From positions 1 to 32,751 of the forward strand of contig QIIW01000125.1 of assembly GCA_003231645.1 (NCBI GenBank): 32,751 nt of DNA. Reading direction: 5' to 3'. The notes beneath the pieces are model-generated. The model was given only the letters and a program-made list of their open reading frames with translations. It was not told the DNA's origin and ran no database searches. The position numbers and the translations under genes were made by a program. Shown here one piece after another: positions 1 through 11,975 of this stretch (position 1 is the first letter of the stretch; the number at the start of each line of letters is the position of its first letter). The DNA comes from Acidimicrobiia bacterium (GTDB taxonomy: Bacteria; Actinomycetota; Acidimicrobiia; Acidimicrobiales; Aldehydirespiratoraceae).

Positions 1-960
1 GCCTTGATCGGACTCGTGTTCCTCCGCCAGGGCGACCCGGCCACGAGAACGGCCGCCGGAGGAGTCGAACCGGCGGCAGAATCGGCGATCTACCCCGTCC
101 TGGGGGAGCTTCCACCCGGTTTCGTGGCATCGCCGGATGCGTCGTTCGCCGTGCCCGACCCCACCAATCCACCGGCGGTCGCGGCACTCGTCGGCAGGTC
201 CGGCCCGGACCGTTGGACAGCGGTCTCACGGGTCTCGGCCATGGCCGAGAAGCCCGCAGGTGTCACCGACGAAACCGACGCGGTGACTCTGGGGGGCATC
301 ACCGCAGCTCGCCTCATCAACGACGACGGGTCCGCTCATTACTCATGGCAGGACAACGGAGTGTGGGTGACCGTGACCACCCGGGCAGCAGATCCGGGCG
401 GGCTGATGCTTGCCGTACGAGTCGAAGCCGATCCAGAGAGCGGACCTCCGCGATTGGGTTTCGAAGGTCTCCCGCCCGGCTTCAGTGTCCTGGCCGGCGC
501 CACCGATCTGTCCACCACACCCTCTCCGATGGTCCTTGCCGTCGAAGATCCCAGCCCGGGCAACCCACAAGGCAGAATGGTGAGCGTCGAGGTCTCCTCA
601 GGCGGTATCGCCGACGCGGTCGGAGCACCGGGGGCAACAGGCACGATCGATCTGATCGACATCAACGGCGCCACCGCACTCGTCATGACCGACGGCAGGG
701 GTAGCCACGTGGTGTGGACGGTCGGCGACAACCTGACCGCCGGGCTGGGCACGTTTGAGCTCTCGGTCGACGAGACCATCGATCTGGCGAGAGCCGTCAC
801 GTTCGTCGACGAAGCACAGTGGCGGGAGATCTACGGCGTCGGGCCAGGGATGCCTCCGGTGCCGACAACGACACTCCTCACCTCGCCGACGCCCGAGGGC
901 TGCCCGACCGGAACCGGCGGTCGGTCGGGACCCACCACGACCGTCCCCGGCTGCCCCTAG
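1..960 (+). CDS. Exported or membrane-anchored protein of unknown function, 5' end outside window
   Basis: The reading frame is open from the first base, so the true start lies upstream. The first visible residues (LIGLVFL) look like the end of a membrane segment or signal peptide, and the rest is a soluble, Ser/Thr/Pro/Gly-rich domain, so an extracytoplasmic location is likely. Two related modules can be seen: each opens with LPPGF (about residues 36 and 155 of the visible part), then carries a Gly-Ile/Ala-rich strand, a 'W' strand ([15 protein letters not shown] and HVVWTVGDN) and a closing acidic strand. The C-terminus is a low-complexity Thr/Pro/Gly tail with two Cys residues. I do not recognise the family. 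A weak hairpin (CCTGG-CGG-CCAGG, 962-974) follows the stop codon. Confidence 0.7.
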   Translation, partial: ALIGLVFLRQGDPATRTAAGGVEPAAESAIYPVLGELPPGFVASPDASFAVPDPTNPPAVAALVGRSGPDRWTAVSRVSAMAEKPAGVTDETDAVTLGGITAARLINDDGSAHYSWQDNGVWVTVTTRAADPGGLMLAVRVEADPESGPPRLGFEGLPPGFSVLAGATDLSTTPSPMVLAVEDPSPGNPQGRMVSVEVSSGGIADAVGAPGATGTIDLIDINGATALVMTDGRGSHVVWTVGDNLTAGLGTFELSVDETIDLARAVTFVDEAQWREIYGVGPGMPPVPTTTLLTSPTPEGCPTGTGGRSGPTTTVPGCP

Positions 961-1061
961 CCCTGGCGGCCAGGCGACGATCGACTCCGAAACGAGCGAT
1001 TCCAGCGTCGCAATCCCTCCACGATCTGCGAGGATGCACGCAACCGTTTCGGAGGAACTCG

Positions 1062-3965
<2,904 letters not shown>

Positions 3966-4053
3966 ACCCATCGTGCAGAGGTACCCAACAACGCCGACGG
4001 TTTCAGGGGCCTGCCATGTCCGATGCTCGATCCACGCGAAATGGGGTGTTGCG

Positions 4054-7000
4054 ATGACCGACACGTATCGACTCTCGGACCGATACACACGCGACCACGG
4101 CACCGTGTTCATGACCGGCGTGCAGGCGCTGGCCCGGCTGCCAATCGAGCAGCTCAGGGTCGACCGCACCAACGGCCTCACCACCGCGGCCTTCGTGGCC
4201 GGCTACCCGGGATCGCCGCTGGGTGGGGTCGATTCGGCCATGGCGTCGGCCGCGAAGCTCGCCGGGGGCCTGCCCATCGTCCTGCGCCCCTCGGTCAACG
4301 AGGAATACGCCGCCACCGCGGTGATGGGCAGCCAGTTGGCCGCCTCACGACCCGACTCGAAGTACGACGGCGTGGTCGGTCTCTGGTACGGCAAGGCACC
4401 CGGTGTCGACCGGGCCAGCGATGCCCTTCGTCATGCCGTGTTCGCGGGCACCGACCCACACGGCGGAGCGGTGGCACTGGTCGGAGACGACCCGAGTGCA
4501 AAATCGTCGACGGTTCCGTCGTCATCTGCCGCCTCCCTGGCCGATATGCACATCCCCGTCCTGTACCCCGGCGACCCGGCCGAGGCCCTCGACCTCGGTC
4601 GTCATGCCATAGCCATGAGTCGAGCCACGGGATTGTGGACCAGCCTCAAGATCGTCGCCGATGTCGCCGACGGCACCGCCACCGTCGACCTCGACCCCAG
4701 CCGAGTCGACCCGGTGGTCCCTCTGATCGACGGTGGGCCCTACCGACACCTACCCGACGGCCGGCTGCTCACACCGCACACCGTCGAGATCGAGCGGGAG
4801 ATCTACGAGGTGAGATATGCGCTGGCACTTGAGTACGCCGCGCTCAACCGACTCAACCACACCACGGTCAACCCGTCCGATGCCTGGCTGGGGGTCGTGT
4901 CCTCGGGCATCACCTACCAAGAGGTCAGAGAGGCCCTCTCCCGACTCGGATTGCAAGCCGACACCGACATCTCCGACGCCGGTATCCGGTTGCTCAAGCT
5001 GGGCATGCCGATCCCGTTCAATGCCTCGACCATCCGGTCATTCGCCACCGGGCTTGAACAGATTTTCGTGATCGAGGAGAAGCACCCCAACGTCGAGAAC
5101 CTGATCAAGAACGCCCTCTACAACCACGTCGAACATCCCCTCGTGGTCGGAAAGTTCGATGAGGACGGGGCGACACTCCTCCCGGGTCATGGCGCGCTCA
5201 GCGCCGATCAGATCATGCCCGCCCTGCGCCGTCGCCTCACCGCCCGCCTCGGACACCGACTCACTCCACCCCTGCCGGTTCGCGAGCGCATCCCGCTGGC
5301 CGTCACGCGCTCCCCGTTCTTCTGCTCGGGGTGCCCACACAACCGGTCCACGGTGGTCCCCGACGGCACCCTCGTGGGTGTGGGAATCGGCTGTCACGCC
5401 ATGGTGATGCTGGCCGACCCCGACCGGGTCGGCGACATCGCCGGGCTCACCTGCATGGGCAACGAGGGCACCCAGTGGATCGGCATGGAGCATTTCGTCG
5501 ACACCGATCACATGACCCAGAACCTGGGCGACGGCACCTACTTCCATTCTGGCCAACTGGCCATCCAGGCCGCCATCGCCGCGGGATCACACATCACCTA
5601 CAAGCTGCTCTGGAACGATGTCGTGGCCATGACCGGCGGCCAGGACCCGGCCGGTCGTCTCGAACTCGCCGATGTGACCGCCCAACTGCTCGGCCAGGGT
5701 GTGACCCGCATCATTCTCACCACCGATGACCCGGGCAAGCACCGTCACGACCGATTGCCCGCGGCAGTCGAAGTGTGGCACCGCCGTCGCATACTCGAGG
5801 CGCAGGAGACGCTGCGATCCACCCCGGGCGTCACCGTGATGATCCACGACCAGCGGTGTGCCGCCCAGGCCCGACGCGACCGCAGGCGTGGCAAGGTCGC
5901 CGCCCCCCGAACACGAGTGATGATCAATCATCGGATCTGCGAGGGTTGCGGCGACTGTGCCCGCGTGTCGAACTGCCTGTCGGTCCAGCCCTTCGACACC
6001 GCTCTCGGACGCAAGACCACCATCGACCAGACGAGCTGCAACCTCGATCTGTCGTGCCTCGAGGGGGACTGTCCGGCGTTTGTGTCGATCACCCGTCCCC
6101 GCTTCGGTCGCAGACGTGGGGGCGTCGGACTTCCCGAAGCGGCGACGCCATCGGTGGCCACGCCACCCGACGACCTTCCGGGTCCCCCACGGGGGCCTCG
6201 TGACGTGAGTGTCCACATCACCGGTATCGGCGGCACCGGCGTGGTCACCGTCGCCCAACTGATCGGCACCGCGGCGATGCTGGAGGGGGCTCACACCCAC
6301 GGCCTCGACCAGATCGGGATGTCGCAGAAGGCCGGGCCGGTGGTGAGCGACATCCGTATCACCCACGGCGGCCCGGCCGACAGCAGTCGGGTGGGAAGCG
6401 GGCAGGCCGATCTGCTGCTTGCTTTCGATCTCCTGGTGGCGGCGTCGTGGACCGGGCTGGCGGCTTCGGACCCGTCCCGTACGGCGGTGGTCGGGTCCAC
6501 CTCCGTGATACCCCCCGGCGAGCAGATCGCCCATCCCGAAACCGAAATGCCCACCGTCTCCGAGCTTCTGGCCAGGGTCGAGACGGTGACCCTTCCCGAT
6601 CGGCGTCACTGGGCCGAAGCCGGGGAGATCACCACGGCCCTTTTCGGGAACACCGTCACGGCCAATGTGTTCGTGGTCGGCATGGCGGTGCAGTCGGGCC
6701 TGCTACCGGTCGTCCCTGCTCTCATTGAGGAAGCGATCGCCCTCAACGGTGTGGCGGTGGAGGCCAACACCGCTGCGTTTCGTTGGGGGCGCTGGCAGAT
6801 AGCCGACCCCGCCATGGTCGACGCCGAGATCGGGGAACGGACCGTGGTCGCCGCCGGCCCCGCCGAGCTGCCCGCTGACCTCGCCGATCGAGTCCACATC
6901 CTGTCCGGTGGCGACGACCACCTGGCCGGTATTCTCACCTTTCGGGTCGACGACCTGATCGGTTTCCAGAACCGGGCCCTCGCCGAGAGGTACCTCACCC

Positions 7001-7554
7001 GGGTTGAGGAAGTCGCTCGGGCCGAGAACGTGGTCGTGTCGGGGAGCCACCGGCTCACCGGGGCCGTGGCGGTGGGGCTCCACAAGCTCCTCGCGTACAA
7101 GGACGAATACGAAGTCGCCCGCCTGATGCTCGACGACGATGCAAACGCCGCCCTCGGCCTCATCGCCCGACACGGCGACAGGGTCTCGTGGCGCCTGCAT
7201 CCGCCCACTCTCAAGGCCATGGGGCTCAGCCGCAAGATCTCGGTGTCGATGCGTTGGCACCCGGCATTCGCCATGCTTGCCCGCGGCAAACGTCTCCGCG
7301 GCACGCGCCTCGACCCGTTCTCCCGCAATCCGGTGCGGCGTCTCGAGCGGGGCCTGCCGGACGAATACGGTGCGGCCCTCGACCGGGTGCTCGGCCGACT
7401 CGATGTATCGAGTCTCGATCGGGCCATCGAACTCGCCGTGTCACCCGACCTGGTTCGAGGATTCGAGGACCTCAAGCTCCGCAACGTCGAGGTCTTCCGC
7501 CAACGGCTCGCCGAACTGTCGGCCGACCCCGTAGCCGGCCCCGCGGTCGGATAG
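4054..7554 (+). CDS. Indolepyruvate-type 2-oxoacid:ferredoxin oxidoreductase, fused subunits
   Basis: The 1166-residue protein fuses the alpha and gamma parts of an indolepyruvate-ferredoxin-oxidoreductase-like enzyme, which oxidatively decarboxylates a 2-oxoacid to an acyl-CoA and reduces ferredoxin. Visible from the N-terminus are a pyrimidine-binding TPP domain (GYPGSPLGGVD), a pyrophosphate-binding TPP domain (CSGCPHN near 424-430; GNEGTQW near 469), and a ferredoxin-like Cys cluster (C629-x2-C632-x2-C635-x5-C641, then C662, C668, C673). A nucleotide-binding-like gamma domain (GIGGTG, 724-729) and a C-terminal extension containing LHKLLAYKDEYEVARL follow. The Cys spacing departs from a classical two-cluster ferredoxin but, as I recall the family, is usual in this fused form. 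The ATG at 4054 is the first plausible start after gcvP; the Shine-Dalgarno match is weak. The substrate (aryl or branched-chain oxoacid) cannot be read from sequence. Confidence 0.9.
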   Translation: MTDTYRLSDRYTRDHGTVFMTGVQALARLPIEQLRVDRTNGLTTAAFVAGYPGSPLGGVDSAMASAAKLAGGLPIVLRPSVNEEYAATAVMGSQLAASRPDSKYDGVVGLWYGKAPGVDRASDALRHAVFAGTDPHGGAVALVGDDPSAKSSTVPSSSAASLADMHIPVLYPGDPAEALDLGRHAIAMSRATGLWTSLKIVADVADGTATVDLDPSRVDPVVPLIDGGPYRHLPDGRLLTPHTVEIEREIYEVRYALALEYAALNRLNHTTVNPSDAWLGVVSSGITYQEVREALSRLGLQADTDISDAGIRLLKLGMPIPFNASTIRSFATGLEQIFVIEEKHPNVENLIKNALYNHVEHPLVVGKFDEDGATLLPGHGALSADQIMPALRRRLTARLGHRLTPPLPVRERIPLAVTRSPFFCSGCPHNRSTVVPDGTLVGVGIGCHAMVMLADPDRVGDIAGLTCMGNEGTQWIGMEHFVDTDHMTQNLGDGTYFHSGQLAIQAAIAAGSHITYKLLWNDVVAMTGGQDPAGRLELADVTAQLLGQGVTRIILTTDDPGKHRHDRLPAAVEVWHRRRILEAQETLRSTPGVTVMIHDQRCAAQARRDRRRGKVAAPRTRVMINHRICEGCGDCARVSNCLSVQPFDTALGRKTTIDQTSCNLDLSCLEGDCPAFVSITRPRFGRRRGGVGLPEAATPSVATPPDDLPGPPRGPRDVSVHITGIGGTGVVTVAQLIGTAAMLEGAHTHGLDQIGMSQKAGPVVSDIRITHGGPADSSRVGSGQADLLLAFDLLVAASWTGLAASDPSRTAVVGSTSVIPPGEQIAHPETEMPTVSELLARVETVTLPDRRHWAEAGEITTALFGNTVTANVFVVGMAVQSGLLPVVPALIEEAIALNGVAVEANTAAFRWGRWQIADPAMVDAEIGERTVVAAGPAELPADLADRVHILSGGDDHLAGILTFRVDDLIGFQNRALAERYLTRVEEVARAENVVVSGSHRLTGAVAVGLHKLLAYKDEYEVARLMLDDDANAALGLIARHGDRVSWRLHPPTLKAMGLSRKISVSMRWHPAFAMLARGKRLRGTRLDPFSRNPVRRLERGLPDEYGAALDRVLGRLDVSSLDRAIELAVSPDLVRGFEDLKLRNVEVFRQRLAELSADPVAGPAVG

Positions 7555-7590
7555 ACCAAGCAGATCCCGCCCTTCACCGAGAGGCCCGCC

Positions 7591-8739
7591 GTGGAGCTCA
7601 GAAACGCCCAGACCAACGAGGAACTCGAAGCGATCCGCGACCAGACCATCGGTTTCGTCAGGAACGAGGTGATGCCGAACGGCGACCGATGGGAGGCCGA
7701 CGGCAAGGTGCCACGGGAGGTCCTTCGTTCGATGGGAGCACTCGGCATGTTCTCGCTCCGGGTACCCGAGAAATGGGGCGGCCTCGGGCTCGGCCCACTG
7801 GCATCGGCGACGTTCGCCGAGGCCCTGGCATCGTCGACGTTCGCGGGGTTCGACGTCACCGTTCTGGTTCACACCGACATGGCGATGCCCCACCTCGTCA
7901 ACGTCGGCAGCGACGAACAGATAGAGCGATACCTGCCCGGCGTGCTGTCGGGTGAGCGCATCCTGTCGATCGGGGTCACCGAGCCGGACGCCGGATCCGA
8001 TGTCGCCGGGATCCGGACTGCAGCAATGCGCGACGGTGACGGCTGGCGCATCAACGGTTCCAAGATGTTCATCACCAACGCCGTATACGGCGACATGACC
8101 ATCGTGGCGGCCCGTACCAAACCCGAGGACCGCTACGGAATCTCGATGTTCCTGATGGAGGCGGGCACGGAAGGTTTCTCGGTGGCGAAGAAACTCGACA
8201 AGACGGGCTGGCGATCATCCGATACCGCCGAACTCCATTTCGACGACGTGTGGCTGCCCGACTCGCAGCTTCTCGGCACCCTCCACCGCGGCTTCTACGA
8301 GACGATGCGCAATTTCCAGAACGAGCGGATGGTGCTGGTCGGTATGGGCGTAGGCGCTTCTCAGGCCGCAATCGACATGACGGTCGACTACACCACGGAG
8401 CGAAAGGCGTTCGGCGGTCGGCTGTTCGACCTCGGTGCGATCAGGCAGCGCTTGGCGATGCATCAGGCCGAGGTCGATGCCATGCGGGCGTCGCTCTACC
8501 ACTGCGCCTGGCTCACCGAACAGGGCCGCGACACGGCGCGCGAGGTGTCGGGTCTCAAGGCCTGGGCATGCGAAGTCACCAACCGGGTCATGTACGACTG
8601 TGTGCAGTTCCACGGCGGAATGGGTTACATGCGCGAGTCGGCAATCGAGCGCATGAGCCGCGACGCCCGCATCCTGCCGATTGGAGGCGGCGCCACCGAG
8701 GTCATGCTCGAAGAGGTGGCCAAGCGGCTCGGCTCATGA
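7591..8739 (+). CDS. Acyl-CoA dehydrogenase
   Basis: This FAD enzyme of 382 residues desaturates an acyl-CoA at C2-C3. Family motifs are GVTEPDAGSDVAGIRT, INGSKMFITNA, the ERKAFGGRLFD helix and GGMGYMRESAIERMSRDARI. The usual YEGTSE loop reads GGGATEVM, so the catalytic glutamate is probably not there. Instead E245 in NERMVLVG matches the position used by isovaleryl-CoA and long-chain dehydrogenases, which is an inference from alignment by eye. The GTG start at 7591 has GAGAGG 6 nt upstream. It begins 36 nt after the oxidoreductase and overlaps the following lyase gene by ATGA, so the three are probably co-transcribed. A branched-chain acyl-CoA made by the upstream enzyme is a reasonable substrate guess. 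Confidence 0.93.
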   Translation: MELRNAQTNEELEAIRDQTIGFVRNEVMPNGDRWEADGKVPREVLRSMGALGMFSLRVPEKWGGLGLGPLASATFAEALASSTFAGFDVTVLVHTDMAMPHLVNVGSDEQIERYLPGVLSGERILSIGVTEPDAGSDVAGIRTAAMRDGDGWRINGSKMFITNAVYGDMTIVAARTKPEDRYGISMFLMEAGTEGFSVAKKLDKTGWRSSDTAELHFDDVWLPDSQLLGTLHRGFYETMRNFQNERMVLVGMGVGASQAAIDMTVDYTTERKAFGGRLFDLGAIRQRLAMHQAEVDAMRASLYHCAWLTEQGRDTAREVSGLKAWACEVTNRVMYDCVQFHGGMGYMRESAIERMSRDARILPIGGGATEVMLEEVAKRLGS

Positions 8740-9584
8740 CTCGCCCGATTCCTCGCCGTATCCGGTCTCTGCTCTTCGCCCCGGCCGTGCGAGCCGACCT
8801 GGTTCGCAAGCTTCCGGCCACCGGTGCCGACGCGGTCGTGATCGACTGCGAGGACGCGACACCCGTCGCCGCCAAGGAGCAGGCCAGGATCAACGCCGCA
8901 GAACTCGTCACCGAAATCGGAGGCGACATTGCCGCTCTCATTCGGATCAACGACATCGGCACCGCCTGGTTCGTCGACGATGTTGCCTCCCTGCCGGCAG
9001 GCGTCGCCGGGATCGTTCTTCCCAAGGCCCACTCGACGGCGGGCCTCGACGTCCTGGCCGACGCGCTGCGGCACCGCGGGCTCGACGATGTCTGCGTCGT
9101 GGTCGGATTGGAGACGGCACTCGGTGTGGCCGAGGCCCGGCTCATCCTGTCACATCCGTTGGTGTCCGCCGCCTACTTCGGAGCCGAGGATTTCGTCGCC
9201 GACATGGGTGGCGTCCGCACTTCCGGCAACCTCGAGGTTCAATACGCGCGTTCGGCCGTGGCGCTGGCCGGACGTCTCGCCTCGGTACCGGTGATCGATC
9301 AGATCGTCGCCGACTTCCGTGACGACGAACGCTGCCGTCGTGAATGTGGCGAGGCACGCGCCCTCGGATACACGGGCAAGTTGTGCATCCATCCCTCTCA
9401 GGTGGCTGTCGCCAACACGGCATTCACACCGTCCGACGATGAGATCGACCGGGCCCGTCGACTCATTGCCGCCTACGAAACCGCATCCGCCGGCGGTGTG
9501 GCGGCGATCGACTTCGAAGGGCGCATGGTCGACGAACCGGTGGCCAATCAGGCCCGACGCGTGCTCGACTCGATCGTCGACTGA
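8736..9584 (+). CDS. HpcH/HpaI (CitE-like) acyl-CoA lyase
   Basis: A 282-residue TIM-barrel lyase of the CitE/malyl-CoA/citramalyl-CoA family, which cleaves or forms 3-hydroxyacyl-CoA esters with a divalent metal. Visible motifs are RSLLFAPAVRADLV at the N-terminus, the acidic VVIDCEDATP, the strand VVGLETALGV and the metal-site region GAEDFVADMG; a conserved C-terminal stretch reads GYTGKLCIHPSQV. It overlaps the acyl-CoA dehydrogenase by 4 nt (ATGA), indicating translational coupling. Without citrate lyase alpha and gamma genes nearby it is not a citrate lyase subunit. In mycobacteria a CitE-like lyase sits beside a MaoC-type protein and an acyl-CoA dehydrogenase in a leucine-catabolism cluster, and the grouping here is the same, which favours a role in branched-chain acyl-CoA breakdown. 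The exact substrate is not established. Confidence 0.88.
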   Translation: MTRPIPRRIRSLLFAPAVRADLVRKLPATGADAVVIDCEDATPVAAKEQARINAAELVTEIGGDIAALIRINDIGTAWFVDDVASLPAGVAGIVLPKAHSTAGLDVLADALRHRGLDDVCVVVGLETALGVAEARLILSHPLVSAAYFGAEDFVADMGGVRTSGNLEVQYARSAVALAGRLASVPVIDQIVADFRDDERCRRECGEARALGYTGKLCIHPSQVAVANTAFTPSDDEIDRARRLIAAYETASAGGVAAIDFEGRMVDEPVANQARRVLDSIVD

Positions 9585-9591
9585 CCCCGCC

Positions 9592-10068
9592 TCACCCTCC
9601 GACACTCGGGCGACCGAGCATCAGGGCGTTGCGGATTGCCCGGCACACCAGGACATCGGCCTGGTTGAAGCCGCGGTGCTCGAAGGTGGTGATTCCCTGG
9701 CCGGGACGTGAACGCGAGGGACGGGACGCGACCACCTCGGTCTCGACCCGAAGAGTGTCTCCGTGGAACATCGGAGCGGGGAATACGACCTCGGCGAAAC
9801 CGAGATTGGCGACTGTGGTACCCAGGGTCGTGTCGTGGACCGATATCCCCACGACCAGGCCGAGGGTGAGCAACGAATTGACCAACGGCCGGCCGAACTC
9901 GGTCTCGTTCTCGGCGTAGTCGGCGTCGAGGTGGAGCCATGCCGGGTTCATGGTCATGGTGGTGAATCCGACATTGTCGGCCTCGGTGATGGTGCGGCGA
10001 ACGGCGTGTTGGATGACGGTACCGGGGGTCAGGTCCTCGAACCAGCGTCCGGTGATCGGTCTCTGCAT
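9592..10068 (-). CDS. MaoC-like (R)-hydratase / hot-dog dehydratase
   Basis: A 158-residue single hot-dog protein of the MaoC family, which hydrates or dehydrates enoyl-CoA esters. It shows [30 protein letters not shown], a motif near the start of this family, followed by [12 protein letters not shown] (in the place of the hydratase Asp/His region), [15 protein letters not shown] and [12 protein letters not shown]. It converges with the CitE-like lyase with only 7 nt between stop codons, so the two are on opposite strands but form one functional group with the acyl-CoA dehydrogenase. It lies 12 nt downstream of the lipoprotein gene and may be carried on that transcript. I am confident of the family but not of the substrate. 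Confidence 0.87.
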   Translation of the reverse strand: MQRPITGRWFEDLTPGTVIQHAVRRTITEADNVGFTTMTMNPAWLHLDADYAENETEFGRPLVNSLLTLGLVVGISVHDTTLGTTVANLGFAEVVFPAPMFHGDTLRVETEVVASRPSRSRPGQGITTFEHRGFNQADVLVCRAIRNALMLGRPSVGG

Positions 10069-10080
10069 GCCGGGAGTCTC

Positions 10081-10581
10081 TCAGGTGAAGCGGCCGAGTA
10101 GCGATCCGGTCATCGGTGATCCGTCGAATCGCCCCAGCGTGCACACGATGCGCCGGTCCCCGGCCTGCCAGGATCTCCGATCGGGTACGTACGCCGACAA
10201 GCCGATGGTGAGACCAATGAGATCACCGTTGAGAGCATCAACAGCCGAGTCGAAACACAACGACCGTGAACGTTCGGCGAGCTCTTCGACTCCGGGCCAC
10301 CGCGCCGACGGCCCATCGGGCACTTCGACGAGAGCCACCACCTGTGAGTCGTGACTGTCGCGGCACGGGACAGCCCGCACGACCTGGGTCGAACGCCCGT
10401 CCGGTTGAAGGAAGCAGTCACCCGCCCTCAGACGTTGTGTGCCGACATCGCCGCGTTCGGTGATCACCCCCGAAGTCGGATCCCGGCGGGCGTTGTCCAC
10501 GTTGGCCGGCGAACCACACGCGGAGGCCGCGAGCGCGACCACCGCCACGACTGCCGCGAGAGTGATGCCCGGTCGACGCAT
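10081..10581 (-). CDS. Lipoprotein with septum-formation-like domain
   Basis: The 166-residue product has a lipoprotein signal: two Arg residues, a hydrophobic run and the lipobox AASAC with C22 as the lipidated residue, so the mature protein is anchored outside the membrane. The mature part has four Cys in a pattern typical of the actinobacterial Septum_form domain (AGDCF, VPCRDSHDSQVV, LCFDS, IVCTLG), with W and a GDR step before the last Cys. The function of that domain is poorly defined. The ATG at 10581 is supported by a TAGCGT box 6 nt upstream (leaderless start) and by the signal peptide beginning exactly there. It diverges from mycothione reductase with only 22 bp between starts. The domain call is by eye. 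Confidence 0.8.
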   Translation of the reverse strand: MRRPGITLAAVVAVVALAASACGSPANVDNARRDPTSGVITERGDVGTQRLRAGDCFLQPDGRSTQVVRAVPCRDSHDSQVVALVEVPDGPSARWPGVEELAERSRSLCFDSAVDALNGDLIGLTIGLSAYVPDRRSWQAGDRRIVCTLGRFDGSPMTGSLLGRFT

Positions 10582-10587
10582 TCGGCG

Positions 10588-10597
10588 ACGCTACCCT
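10588..10597. promoter_or_regulatory. Overlapping divergent -10 boxes (lipoprotein / mycothione reductase)
   Basis: The core reads ACGCTACCCT. On the plus strand TACCCT (10592-10597) lies 6 nt before the GTG at 10604. On the minus strand TAGCGT (complement of 10588-10593) lies 6 nt before the ATG at 10581. Both boxes use the same TA at 10592-10593. In actinobacteria a TANNNT box about 7 nt before a start codon marks a leaderless transcript, so each mRNA probably begins at its start codon. Confidence 0.65.
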
Positions 10598-10603
10598 GCG
10601 CCC

Positions 10604-11968
10604 GTGCGAGAATACGACCTGATGATCATCGGGGCCGGGTCGGGAAACTCGATCATCGGCCCGCAACACGACGACTGGGACATCGCGATGATCGAGAGGG
10701 GGCGTTTCGGTGGCACCTGCATGAACGTGGGTTGCATACCGTCGAAGATGTTCGTCTACAGCGCACTGTTGGCCGAACTCGCCACCCACGGTCCGGCGCT
10801 CGGGGTCGATACTCGCTTCGAGGGCGCCGACTGGCCCGCGATCCGCGACCGGGTCTTCGGGCGAATCGATCCGATCGCCGAGGCCGGTGCCGAATATCGC
10901 GAAAGCCTGCCCAACGTCACCGTCTACCGCGACTCGGCCCGGTTCACGGGCCCGAAACAGGTGACGGTCGCCGGTGAGGTGATCACCGCCGACAAGATCG
11001 TGCTGGCGGCCGGTGCCAGGCCCATGATCCCCGACATAGCCGGTCTCGATGAGGTCGGCTACCAAACCTCCGACACGATCATGCGGCTCGAACGGCTGCC
11101 GGAACACCTCCTGGTCATCGGTGGGGGCTACATCGCCACCGAGTTGGGCAACGTCTTCGGATCGTTCGGATCCGAGGTGACGATCATGGTTCGCAGCGGC
11201 CGCCTGTTGCGCCACGAAGACGACGACGTGAGCCTCAGGTTCACCGAGGAATACCGTCACAAGTTCGACGTGCGCTGCATGACACAGGTCCTCGCCGCCC
11301 GCCGCGAGGGCTCGGAGATCGTACTGACGATCTCGCAGAACGGGGTCCACGAGGAGATCCGCGGTGATCAGCTCCTGGTCGCGACGGGCCGGGTACCCAA
11401 CTCCGATGATCTCGACGTGGCCGCCGCCGGAGTCACGATCGACGCCGCGGGATACGTGAGGACCGACTCGCGGATGCGCACCAACGTGCCGGGCGTCTGG
11501 GCGCTCGGCGACATCACCAACCCCGCCCAGCTCAAGCATGTCGCCAACTACGAAGCACGCGTGGTCGCCCACAACATCACCCACCCCGACGACCCGATCG
11601 AGATCGACGGCCGCCCCGTTCCCCACGCCGTCTTCGGCCATCCCCAGGTCGCGAGTGTGGGCCTCACCGAACGGGAATGTCACGAACGCGACATTCCCCA
11701 CGTGTCCCACATTCAGGCGTTCGGGTCGGCGGCCTACGGCTGGGCCATGGAGGACACCAGAAGTTTCGTGAAGCTCATCGCCGACCCGGCCACCCGCCGG
11801 CTTCTGGGTGTCCACATCATCGGACCCCAGGCATCCACGCTCATCCAGCAGCTGATCCAGGGGATGACGCTCGGGCAGACCGTCGACGAGATGGCTCGGG
11901 CCCAATACTGGATCCATCCGGCGTTGCCCGAGGTACTCGAGCAGGCGCTGCTCGAACTCCAACTCTGA
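10604..11968 (+). CDS. mtr: Mycothione reductase
   Basis: A 454-residue flavoprotein disulfide reductase that reduces mycothiol disulfide with NADPH, keeping the actinobacterial thiol buffer reduced in the cytoplasm. It has the FAD fingerprint YDLMIIGAGSGNS (the SGNS variant typical of Mtr), the redox pair in GGTCMNVGCIPSKMFVY, the second nucleotide-binding site VIGGGYIATELGNVFGSFGSEVT and the dimer-interface catalytic histidine in YWIHPALPEVLEQAL. These match mycothione reductase better than dihydrolipoamide dehydrogenase, whose redox motif is usually followed by other residues. The GTG at 10604 is chosen because of the TACCCT box 6 nt upstream; it leaves no room for a Shine-Dalgarno site. 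Length agrees with the mycobacterial enzyme. It converges with the acyl-CoA synthetase, 7 nt between stops. Confidence 0.92.
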   Translation: MREYDLMIIGAGSGNSIIGPQHDDWDIAMIERGRFGGTCMNVGCIPSKMFVYSALLAELATHGPALGVDTRFEGADWPAIRDRVFGRIDPIAEAGAEYRESLPNVTVYRDSARFTGPKQVTVAGEVITADKIVLAAGARPMIPDIAGLDEVGYQTSDTIMRLERLPEHLLVIGGGYIATELGNVFGSFGSEVTIMVRSGRLLRHEDDDVSLRFTEEYRHKFDVRCMTQVLAARREGSEIVLTISQNGVHEEIRGDQLLVATGRVPNSDDLDVAAAGVTIDAAGYVRTDSRMRTNVPGVWALGDITNPAQLKHVANYEARVVAHNITHPDDPIEIDGRPVPHAVFGHPQVASVGLTERECHERDIPHVSHIQAFGSAAYGWAMEDTRSFVKLIADPATRRLLGVHIIGPQASTLIQQLIQGMTLGQTVDEMARAQYWIHPALPEVLEQALLELQL

Positions 11969-11975
11969 GCGTCGT

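Noticed and set aside
819..1061. Extended N-terminus of gcvP
   Set aside because: It would overlap the upstream gene and is Arg-rich; GGAGG before 1062 and the known length of GcvP mark the start.
6606..7859. Minus-strand open frame (about 417 codons) across the oxidoreductase and acyl-CoA dehydrogenase
   Set aside because: Ser/Arg/Thr-rich shadow with no family motif; it crosses a gene boundary on the other strand.
10604..11968. Dihydrolipoamide dehydrogenase to complete the glycine cleavage system
   Set aside because: The redox motif with KMFVY, the SGNS flavin motif and the C-terminal end fit mycothione reductase; calling it the L-protein would be wishful.
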